DNA from: Halomicroarcula saliterrae
GTDB taxonomy: Archaea > Halobacteriota > Halobacteria > Halobacteriales > Haloarculaceae
Direction of reading: 5' to 3'
DNA: 64,000 bases
Assembly (NCBI RefSeq): GCF_031624395.1
Contig: NZ_JAMQON010000003.1
Location: 186,001 to 250,000, forward strand
Shown here: positions 57,386-64,000 of the stretch, piece after piece
How the letters are laid out: each line of letters starts with the position of its first letter
Position numbering within the stretch: position 1 is the stretch's first letter
Translations under genes and position numbers: made by a program
Notes under the pieces: generated by a model
The model's input: only the letters and a program-made list of their open reading frames with translations
Told to the model about the DNA's origin: nothing
Databases searched by the model: none

Positions 57386-57976
57386 ATGACCGACGAGGTC
57401 GCGAGACGGCTCGTTCACGTGACGGGCGCAGCGGTGCCACTCGCCTACCTGCTGGGTGGCGACCTCGTGAGCTGGCGGGTCGTCCAGCTGTTTCTCGCGG
57501 TCGCGCTGGTCGCCGTCGTCGTTCTGGAGTTTCTGCGCCTGTCGGTCGGACTCGACTGGGCCATCTACGAGCGGCTCACCCGCGAGTACGAACAGGAGAA
57601 CCCGGCGGGCTACGCCCTGTACATCGTCGGTATGGCGGCGGTGGCCGGCGCGGTCAGCGTCGGGCTGTCGACCGACATCGCCGTCCCGGCGATGCTGATG
57701 CTCGCCATCGGGGACCCCATAAGCGGCCTGCTGGGGTCCAGCGAGGCCAGCAACGTCAAACAGCTGTGGGTGTTGCTCGTGATGTTCGGCGTCTGTACGC
57801 TGCTTGCCGCCCCGTTCGTCCCGACGCGAGCGGCGGTGCTTGGCGGTGTCGCGGCCACCTTCGCCGACGGCGTCAAACCGACCATCGCCGGCTACGTCAT
57901 CGACGACAACCTCTCGATTCCGGTGCTTGGCGCCGTCGCGATGTGGGTCGGCGTCGTCGTAATAGCCGCCGTGTAG
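57386..57976 (+). CDS. polyprenol/dolichol kinase-like membrane protein
   Basis: 196 aa with about six membrane segments. The phosphatidate cytidylyltransferase/SEC59-like region is visible: RRLVHVTGAAVPLAYLLG at the N-terminus, MLAIGDPISGLLGSS (the GDxxA/SSxxG-type nucleotide site) and ATFADGVKPTIAGYVIDDNL. Such CTP-dependent kinases make dolichyl phosphate for glycosylation or lipid carriers. It starts one base after the glyS stop, so it belongs to the CBS-glyS operon. Confidence 0.87.
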   Translation: MTDEVARRLVHVTGAAVPLAYLLGGDLVSWRVVQLFLAVALVAVVVLEFLRLSVGLDWAIYERLTREYEQENPAGYALYIVGMAAVAGAVSVGLSTDIAVPAMLMLAIGDPISGLLGSSEASNVKQLWVLLVMFGVCTLLAAPFVPTRAAVLGGVAATFADGVKPTIAGYVIDDNLSIPVLGAVAMWVGVVVIAAV

Positions 57977-58052
57977 CCGAACAGGCCGACGGGTTCTACT
58001 TCCGCCACGCTACCTGAACCCTTAACCCCCGGCAGGGACAACCGATACGCCA

Positions 58053-60488
58053 ATGGCGACCACCGCTGACGGCGAGCATCTCGAGCATCCGCTGGTCACC
58101 GACGGGTTCCTCCAGAACCGTCGGTACCAGGTCGAACTCGCCGACACCGCGGGCCGGGACCACGCGCTCGTCTGTCTCCCGACCGGGCTGGGCAAGACGA
58201 CCGTCTCGCTGCTGGTGACTGCGCGGCGGCTCCACGAGGTGGGCGGGAAATCGCTGCTGCTCGCGCCGACGAAGCCGCTGGTCCAGCAACACGCCGAGTT
58301 CTACCGCGAGGCGCTCACGATTCCGGACGACGAGGTCGTCGTCTTCACCGGCGAGGTCCGACCCGACGACCGGGCCGCCCTCTTCGAGGACGCGACGATA
58401 GTCATAGCGACCCCACAGGTCGTCGAGAACGACCTCGTGGGCAACCGCATCGACCTCGCCGACGTGACACACTGCACATTCGACGAGTGTCACCGCGCGA
58501 CCGGTGACTACGCGTACAACTACATCGCGGACCGCTACCACGCCGACGCCACGGACCCGCTCGTGACCGCGATGAGCGCCTCCCCCGGCGACGACGAGGA
58601 GGCCATCCTGGGGGTGTGCGAGAACCTCGGGCTCTCGGAGGTGGCGGTGATGACCGAGGACGACGCCGACGTGGCCGAGTACACCCACGACACCGACGTG
58701 GACTGGAAGCGCATCGAGCTCCCCGAGGTGGTCGTCGAGATACGCGACGCCATCAACGAGGTCGTCGCCGACCGCCTCGAACAGCTCAAGGAGCTGGGCG
58801 TGACGAACAAGTCCTCGCCGGACCTCTCCGAGCGGGAGATTCAGGGGATGCAGGCGGAGCTCCGGAAGCTGATGAACAACGACCAGAGCGAGGGGTATCA
58901 GGGGATGAGCCTGCTCGCCGAGATCCGCAAGCTCCGGACCGCCGTGACCTACGTCGAGACCCAGAGCGTCGAGTCCCTGCGGCGGTACTTCGAGCGGCTG
59001 AAGGAAGCGGCCCGCTCCTCCGGCGCCTCGAAGGCGGACCAGCGCCTCGTCAGCGAGCCCAAAATCCGCGAAGCGATGCGGAAGGCGGACGCGTACGACG
59101 ACCTCCACCCGAAGTTCCGCCAGACCCGGATGTTGCTCGCCGAGACGCTCGGCATCGAGAACGGCGAGCGCGTCATCGTCTTCACCGAATCGCGCGACAC
59201 CGCCGAGACGCTCGTCGATTTCCTCTCGAACCACTTCACGACCCAGAAGTTCGTCGGGCAGAGCGACACCGACGGCAGCGAGGGGATGACCCAGACCGAA
59301 CAGCAGGAGACACTCGAACGGTTCCGCAGCGGGGAGTTCGAGGTGCTGGTCTCGACCTCCGTCGCCGAGGAGGGTCTCGACGTGCCGGAGGTCGACCTCG
59401 TGCTGTTCTACGAGCCCGTCCCGACTGCGATTCGGGCCATCCAGCGCAAGGGCCGGACTGGCCGCCAGGCAGAGGGCCGCGTCGTCGTCCTGCTGGCCGA
59501 AGACACCCGCGACGAGGCGTACTTCTGGAAGGCCCGCAACGACCAGAAGCGGATGCAAAACGAACTGGACGAGCTCAAGAGCGTCGCCGGCGAGATCTCC
59601 GCGGAGTTGGACCAGACCGGGCTGGACGACTACGAGGGGAGTGGGTCGACGCCCGGTGAGTCGGGAGCGACAGCCGCCAACGGCGGTGGGAGTGCCGAGG
59701 ACGGACAGGCCGGTCTGGACGCTTTCGCCGGGGAGGACATGGCCGCCGGGGACGGCGAACCCGGCGACGGGGCTGACGAGGAAGGGAGAGACAGCGACGG
59801 GGACGACGTCGTCGCCAAACCCGAAAGCGACGGGGACGGCGTCGAAATCGTCGCCGACCAGCGCGAACTCGACTCGACCATCGCGCGGGACCTCTCGACC
59901 CGTGACGGCGTCGAGACGCGCCTGGAGACGCTCGCGGTCGGCGACTACGTCCTCTCGGACCGCGTCGTCGTCGAACGCAAGACCGTCTCTGACTTCCTGG
60001 ATACGCTCACCGGCGGTGACCGCTCGATGTTCGAGCAGGTGGGCGACGCCACTCGCAACTACGCCCGGCCGGTCGTCGTCATCGAGGGCGGCGACCTCTA
60101 CGGGGAGCGCAACGTCCACGCGAAAGCCATCAACGGCGCGCTGGCCTCGCTCGCGGTCGACTTCGGCGCGAGCGTGTTACGGACCGACGGGGAGGACGAG
60201 ACCGCCGACCTGCTCGAAACTATCGCGACTCGCGAACAGGACGACGGCGACCGGGAGGTGAGCGTCCACGGCGAGAAACAGTCCAAGACCGTCGCCGAGC
60301 AACAGGAGTACGTGGTCGCCTCGGTCGCCGAGGTCGGCCCCGTGACGGCCCGCAGCCTGCTCGCCCACTTTGGTAGCGTCGAGGCGGTGATGACCGCGCC
60401 CCACGAGGAGTTACTCGAGGTCGAGGGCATCGGCGACGTGACCGCCGAACGGATTCGGTCCGTCGTCGGCAGCGAGTACGAGCCCTGA
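58053..60488 (+). CDS. hef: Hef-type helicase/nuclease
   Basis: 811 aa archaeal Hef (XPF/FANCM relative) for stalled forks. The superfamily 2 helicase part has Walker A PTGLGKT (residues 43-49), the DECH box FDECHRATGDYAY (near 144), SASPGD and the C-terminal helicase motifs (FTESRDTAETLV, STSVAEEGLDVPEVDLV, QRKGRTGRQAEG). After a Gly/Glu/Asp-rich linker comes the nuclease: VADQRELDSTIARDLS and ERKTVSDFLDTL (the ERKxxxD site, near 640), then a helix-hairpin-helix pair (ARSLLAHFGSVEAVMTAP, LLEVEGIGDVTAERIR). Confidence 0.95.
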   Translation: MATTADGEHLEHPLVTDGFLQNRRYQVELADTAGRDHALVCLPTGLGKTTVSLLVTARRLHEVGGKSLLLAPTKPLVQQHAEFYREALTIPDDEVVVFTGEVRPDDRAALFEDATIVIATPQVVENDLVGNRIDLADVTHCTFDECHRATGDYAYNYIADRYHADATDPLVTAMSASPGDDEEAILGVCENLGLSEVAVMTEDDADVAEYTHDTDVDWKRIELPEVVVEIRDAINEVVADRLEQLKELGVTNKSSPDLSEREIQGMQAELRKLMNNDQSEGYQGMSLLAEIRKLRTAVTYVETQSVESLRRYFERLKEAARSSGASKADQRLVSEPKIREAMRKADAYDDLHPKFRQTRMLLAETLGIENGERVIVFTESRDTAETLVDFLSNHFTTQKFVGQSDTDGSEGMTQTEQQETLERFRSGEFEVLVSTSVAEEGLDVPEVDLVLFYEPVPTAIRAIQRKGRTGRQAEGRVVVLLAEDTRDEAYFWKARNDQKRMQNELDELKSVAGEISAELDQTGLDDYEGSGSTPGESGATAANGGGSAEDGQAGLDAFAGEDMAAGDGEPGDGADEEGRDSDGDDVVAKPESDGDGVEIVADQRELDSTIARDLSTRDGVETRLETLAVGDYVLSDRVVVERKTVSDFLDTLTGGDRSMFEQVGDATRNYARPVVVIEGGDLYGERNVHAKAINGALASLAVDFGASVLRTDGEDETADLLETIATREQDDGDREVSVHGEKQSKTVAEQQEYVVASVAEVGPVTARSLLAHFGSVEAVMTAPHEELLEVEGIGDVTAERIRSVVGSEYEP

Positions 60489-60576
60489 ATTGTCAATACT
60501 GCGGTCGGAAACGGCAATGAACCGAAGGGAAGTTTCATTTGCGAGTGGGGTACAGTCCCATGCAGGGGGTCAGCCT

Positions 60577-61104
60577 GTGAACGAACACGAGAGTCGCCGA
60601 CTCGATTTCGAGCTCCCGAACGTGGGTCAGGGGAGCGACACGGTACAGTCCGCGAGCCTCGCTGCCGGCGGGGAGTGTCTGCTCGTGGTGCTGCTGGGCA
60701 GTCACTACTGCTCGCGGTCGCGGGAACTCGTCCGGACGCTGGCCGAGAACTGCGAGGAGTTCCGGGCGCGGTCGACGACCGTCGTCCCCGTCCTGCCCGA
60801 CATCCGGGAGCGGGCCCGGGTGTGGGACCGGCAGTACGACCTGCCGTTCCCGCTGCTCGCCGACCCGGCGGCGGACGCCGACGGACCGGACGAGTTCGGG
60901 GCCTTCGGACCGCTCCAGCGAGCGGTCGACGGGCTACCGGCGTTCGTGCTCTGTACCGCTGCCGACGGAACGCTACGGGTCGATTCGACCGAGACCGAGG
61001 CGACGCTCGACGTGCCACTTGTCGATTCGGTGCTGGAGTTCGTGGACCGCAACCGAGCGGTAGGGAGCGAGGTGCCGTCCACGAACGCGCCGGCGGACAG
61101 CTAG
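60577..61104 (+). CDS. peroxiredoxin-like (thioredoxin-fold) protein
   Basis: 175 aa from GTG 60577; longer starts (60490, ATG 60517) add unrelated residues. Layout is AhpC/TSA-like: RLDFELPNVGQGSD, VVLLGSHYCSRSRELVRTLA, then VVPVLPDIRERARVWD, and PFPLLADPAADADGPDEFGA with GLPAFVLCTAADG. The single Cys of SHYCSRSR sits at the usual peroxidatic position, but the PxxxTxxC motif is not kept, so activity is uncertain. Confidence 0.75.
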   Translation: MNEHESRRLDFELPNVGQGSDTVQSASLAAGGECLLVVLLGSHYCSRSRELVRTLAENCEEFRARSTTVVPVLPDIRERARVWDRQYDLPFPLLADPAADADGPDEFGAFGPLQRAVDGLPAFVLCTAADGTLRVDSTETEATLDVPLVDSVLEFVDRNRAVGSEVPSTNAPADS

Positions 61105-61105
61105 G

Positions 61106-61885
61106 TCAGAACCGCACCGCGTCGAGCGCCTCGGCGGCCTCGCGGGCCGCCGAGAGGTGTTCGCGAGCCGTTCTCGGGTCGTCGGTGTCGGCAGCGCGCT
61201 GTGCGAACCGATGGACCGTCTCCGCGAGCAGTGACTCCGCCGCCGACAGCTCCGCGGTCACCGACTCCCCGGCGTGCCCGCCCCGTGGCGACTCGGGAGC
61301 GGGTCGCCGGTCGGTCGTCGGTTCCGACGGCGTCTCGGCCCGGTCGCGAGCGCCGTCGCCCGACGGTTGCGTTCGACCGGGGTCCCCGGAGGGAATCGTC
61401 CGGGTGGGGTCGGTCGCCGGTGTCGGTTCGGTTTCGGCTGGCTCAGTCTGCTTGTCAGCCGCCGGTTTCGGTTCGGTTTCGGCGGGGTCGGTCTGCGCGT
61501 CGGCCGCCGGTGTCGGCTCGGATTCGGTGGAGTCGGCCTGTGCATCGGCCGCGTCCTCGGTAGCCGCGTCAGCAGCCGCTCCGTCACCGAACTGGACCGT
61601 GGCGTCGTCGCTCGGGTCGGCCACCTCGATGTGGTCGCCCCGGTCGTCCGCGTCCCCGTCGCCAGCGCTCTGGTCGCGGGCGACCGGTTTCTGACAGGTC
61701 GGGCAGAACTCCTGACCGTCGTACCGGAAGATGGGGTCGCCACAGTCCGTGCAGTGGGCGTTGGTCATCGTCGCGCCCTTCAACAGCAACTCGCTCATCT
61801 GCTCGGTCGCTTTGCGCTTTTCCTCCTCTTGCCCGTACTTCTCGCGCAATTTCTCGCGCTCGGCTTCCTTGTCGAAGTCGCTCAT
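61106..61885 (-). CDS. SSSCA1/p27 autoantigen-like zinc protein with tandem repeats
   Basis: 259 aa. The N-terminal SSSCA1-like domain has a helix ([20 protein letters not shown]) and [20 protein letters not shown] then FCPTCQKPV, two CxxC pairs for zinc. The middle is acidic and unstructured, with three tandem 15-residue units ([36 protein letters not shown] types). The C-terminal helical domain ([20 protein letters not shown]) follows. The molecular function in archaea is unknown. Confidence 0.85.
   Translation of the reverse strand: MSDFDKEAEREKLREKYGQEEEKRKATEQMSELLLKGATMTNAHCTDCGDPIFRYDGQEFCPTCQKPVARDQSAGDGDADDRGDHIEVADPSDDATVQFGDGAAADAATEDAADAQADSTESEPTPAADAQTDPAETEPKPAADKQTEPAETEPTPATDPTRTIPSGDPGRTQPSGDGARDRAETPSEPTTDRRPAPESPRGGHAGESVTAELSAAESLLAETVHRFAQRAADTDDPRTAREHLSAAREAAEALDAVRF
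61415..61549. repeat. three tandem 45-bp repeats in the SSSCA1-like gene
   Basis: Units 61415-61459, 61460-61504 and 61505-61549, each coding for a 15-residue Asp/Glu/Thr/Pro/Ala unit ending ETEPxPA or ESEPTPA. Copy number is likely to vary between strains. Confidence 0.7.
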
Positions 61886-62056
61886 GTACGGGTGGAGACG
61901 TGCGAGCGGATTATGCGTTGCGGGCGCAGTCCGCACGCCGCTGTCCGCGAGCGGAGTGGGGCGGGTACCGAACCCGACTGGTACGTTTCGGGTGAGGGAC
62001 TCGCCACGGCCGAAAAAGAAGCGTTTACCTCCTCTCGGTCACGACTCCTACCCGGT

Positions 62057-62971
62057 ATGACAAAGGTAAGCATTGTCGGTGCGGCCGGAACCGTCGGTGC
62101 CGCTGCGGGGTACAACATCGCCCTCCGCGATATCGCCGACGAAGTCGTCTTCGTCGACATCCCCGATAAGGAGGCAGACACCATCGGGCAAGCCGCGGAC
62201 ACGAACCACGGCATCGCCTACGACTCGAACACGACGGTTCGACAGGGCGACTACGCGGCGACGGCCGGCTCCGACGTCGTCGTCATCACGGCGGGCATCC
62301 CGCGCCAGCCGGGCCAGACCCGCATCGACCTGGCGGGCGACAACGCCCCCATCATGGAGGACATCCAGTCCTCGCTGGACGAGCACAACGACGACTACGT
62401 CTCGCTGACCACCTCGAACCCCGTAGACCTGCTCAACCGCCACCTCTACGAGGCGGGCGACCGGCCCCGCGAGCAGGTCATCGGCTTTGGCGGTCGGCTG
62501 GACTCGGCGCGCTTTCGCTACGTCCTCGCGGAGCGGTTCGACGCCCCGACGACGAACGTCGAGGCGACCATTCTGGGCGAACACGGGGACGCACAGGTGC
62601 CCGTGTTCTCGAAGGTCCGCGTCGACGGCCGCGACCCCGACTTCTCGGCCGACGAGCGCGAGGAGATCCTCGGCGACCTCCAGGCGTCCGCGATGGACGT
62701 CATCGAGCGCAAGGGCGCGACCGAGTGGGGGCCGGCCCGCGGTGTCGCCCACATGGTCGAAGCCGTCCTCCGCGACACCGGCGCGGTGCTGCCGGCGTCG
62801 GTCAAGCTCGACGGCGAGTTCGGCCACGAGGACACCGCCTTCGGCGTCCCGGTCCGGCTGGGAAGCGACGGCGTCGAAGAGATCGTCGAGTGGGACCTCG
62901 ACGACTACGAACGGGAGCTGATGGCCGAGGCCGCCGAGAAGCTCGAAGAGCAGTACGGGAAAATCGCCTGA
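62057..62971 (+). CDS. mdh: malate dehydrogenase
   Basis: 304 aa lactate/malate dehydrogenase family, haloarchaeal type. NAD loop [19 protein letters not shown] (residues 4-22), acidic residue in [12 protein letters not shown], catalytic loop [16 protein letters not shown] with the Arg typical of malate enzymes, [21 protein letters not shown], and the active-site His in [13 protein letters not shown]. Fits the interconversion of malate and oxaloacetate. The ATG lies just after a GGTAT stretch; the longer frame upstream has no family similarity. Confidence 0.95.
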   Translation: MTKVSIVGAAGTVGAAAGYNIALRDIADEVVFVDIPDKEADTIGQAADTNHGIAYDSNTTVRQGDYAATAGSDVVVITAGIPRQPGQTRIDLAGDNAPIMEDIQSSLDEHNDDYVSLTTSNPVDLLNRHLYEAGDRPREQVIGFGGRLDSARFRYVLAERFDAPTTNVEATILGEHGDAQVPVFSKVRVDGRDPDFSADEREEILGDLQASAMDVIERKGATEWGPARGVAHMVEAVLRDTGAVLPASVKLDGEFGHEDTAFGVPVRLGSDGVEEIVEWDLDDYERELMAEAAEKLEEQYGKIA

Positions 62972-62991
62972 GAGGGGTCACCGGCCGCCGC

Positions 62992-64000
62992 TCACTCTTC
63001 CTCGGTCTCGGTGCGTCGGCGATAGCGGGCTGTCCCGATGAGACTCGCGACGAGGGCGACGAGCGTGCCGTCGGGGCTGGCCCAGTCGACGCCGACGTCC
63101 GACTGGCGCAGCGGCGCTCGCGTGACAAACGAGAGCGTGGTGTCCGGTGTCAACGTGATGTCGTAGACGAGGGCGTTCTCTGTCGTCCGGACTCGGGTGG
63201 CCTCGACGGGCGCCCCGCTGGTAGTCGTTATCTCGAACACCGGGCCGAGCGACTTCCGGCGGACGGCCGACCGGGCCACAGCCACCTGCATCGAGACGGA
63301 CTGGCTCACCGAGGCGTTAGCCGAATCGGTCACTGCGAGCCCGCCGATAGCTGTCCGACCCCTGCTGTCGACGCCCGCGGTGTGGTTCAGGCGGAGCGCG
63401 TAGTCGCCGTCTGTGGGCACGCTCGCCGAGACGTTCCGTATCTCGTAACCGTCGGCGCCGATACCGACCGGCCCGGTCGAGAGCCGCTGGCCGGCCGTTG
63501 CGTTTTCGACCGTCAGGACGGCCGTCTGCCCGCTCGTGGTGACCGACGTTTCGACCGTCCCGGTCGCCGACGCTGACTCGTTCCCGCCGGCGTCGGAGTC
63601 GTCGGTCGTCCCGGCGGCCCCATCGTCGGGCGTTCCGGTGGTGTCGTCCGAGCCGTCGCCGGTCGTCCCATCGTCCGAGCCGTCGCCGGTGTCGTCACCG
63701 CCACTGATGGTCACCTGTTCGGTCGTGGTCGCCTGCACGCCGTCGGCATCGGAGACCGAAGCGGTGATCTCCTCACTGTCGGCGCTCGCGTCGCTCGGCA
63801 CGGAGACGGTGAGCGAGGGGTCTTTGCTCTCCGCCGGCTGGACGGAGAGCCAGACCCACTGGGTACCGTCTTCCCGCCAGTTGTCGCCGTCGTCGTCCCG
63901 GTCGGTCACCGTCCAGCTGTCGGGCAGGGTGACGTCCAGCACGTAGCCGCTCATCTCGTCGCCGGTGTTCGTTACGGTGAACGTGTACGTGACCGTGTCG
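62992..64000 (-). CDS. exported protein with C-terminal membrane anchor (partial, 5' end outside the window)
   Basis: The reading frame continues upstream past 64000 (codons for YTFTVTNTGDEMSGYV are in frame), so the N-terminus is missing. Visible part: an immunoglobulin-like domain (FTVTNTGDEMSGYVLDVTLP and LTVSVPSDASADSEEITASV, the NEW3/CARDB pattern of added beta domains), a long Gly/Asp/Thr linker (GGDDTGDGSDDGTTGDGSDD), then a second beta-rich domain. Near the end WASPDGTLVALVASLIGTAR with basic RRRTETEEE is a weakly hydrophobic stretch that could be an anchor. Likely a cell-surface protein; no enzyme motif. Confidence 0.7.
   Translation of the reverse strand, partial: DTVTYTFTVTNTGDEMSGYVLDVTLPDSWTVTDRDDDGDNWREDGTQWVWLSVQPAESKDPSLTVSVPSDASADSEEITASVSDADGVQATTTEQVTISGGDDTGDGSDDGTTGDGSDDTTGTPDDGAAGTTDDSDAGGNESASATGTVETSVTTSGQTAVLTVENATAGQRLSTGPVGIGADGYEIRNVSASVPTDGDYALRLNHTAGVDSRGRTAIGGLAVTDSANASVSQSVSMQVAVARSAVRRKSLGPVFEITTTSGAPVEATRVRTTENALVYDITLTPDTTLSFVTRAPLRQSDVGVDWASPDGTLVALVASLIGTARYRRRTETEEE

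Noticed and set aside
57996-60119. 707-codon minus-strand frame opposite Hef
   Set aside because: Val/Asp/Gly/Leu-biased antisense shadow without motifs; Hef on the plus strand has all helicase and nuclease motifs.

Overview
The window comes from a haloarchaeon (class Halobacteria). The DNA is GC-rich and codons overwhelmingly end in G or C. The predicted proteins are acidic, and exported proteins carry Tat-type twin-arginine lipoprotein signals. The gene set is archaeal or haloarchaeal: PolD large subunit, Hef, PurO, LysW-based arginine synthesis, SSSCA1-like protein, and DUF7345/DUF7554-type families. I cannot name the genus. Most genes start at or within a few bases of the expected transcript start, with TATA-like boxes about 25-30 bases upstream, which fits leaderless haloarchaeal mRNAs.

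Layout. 1-5.2 kb: tail of a DJ-1/PfpI-like gene, then a TAXI-TRAP uptake operon (binding lipoprotein, DUF1850, fused permease) and upp. 5.4-9.8 kb: a convergent 80-bp palindrome, then YigZ, ferredoxin and an ACT regulator on the minus strand, a lipoprotein, hisB, and udk. 9.7-14.5 kb: leuS, an arsenic pair (arsM-arsR) with a visible operator, a LUD protein and a second copy of the palindrome. 14.5-21.3 kb: a four-gene BMP-type (nucleoside-like) ABC importer, a PiT phosphate permease and UspA. 21.5-28 kb: tRNA-Gln, a broken HNH gene, a GNAT, purO, a phosphoesterase, lysC, and a DUF4166/YndJ pair. 28-34.8 kb: a PQQ-repeat lipoprotein, a frameshifted small membrane gene, thrC with a C-terminal membrane segment, a CapA-like gene lacking a normal start codon, regulators, an SDR and a VapBC pair. 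34.8-44.2 kb: the whole arginine block, argG-argH and then lysW-argX-argC-argB-argD-argE-argF. This encodes carrier-protein-linked ornithine synthesis from glutamate followed by citrulline to arginine. 44.5-47.5 kb: a cluster of exported and membrane-anchored proteins, one carrying a cytoplasmic winged helix. 47.5-62 kb: information processing and central metabolism (2H phosphoesterase, PPC/DUF296, PolD2, serA, CBS protein, glyS, polyprenol kinase-like, Hef, SSSCA1-like). 62-64 kb: malate dehydrogenase and an exported protein running off the end.

The most unusual signal is a family of small hairpin modules. Twin-hairpin inserts sit in frame inside argB, argX, argH and polD2. Stem sequences differ between copies, but each side changes to preserve pairing. 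argB and argX carry the same element in the same frame, and polD2 carries a related one in a different frame. One of the two hairpins has an 11-nt head of the type GA-RC-NNN-GY-GA, and the same head occurs in noncoding spacers. This looks like a structured repeat that can insert into coding sequence. A second strong signal is an AT-rich, differently coded patch in polD2 centred on the catalytic CDGDED motif, a known DP2 intein site, although no intein is present. Third is the 80-bp palindrome, found twice, both times at a convergent gene junction and directly against a TGA stop.
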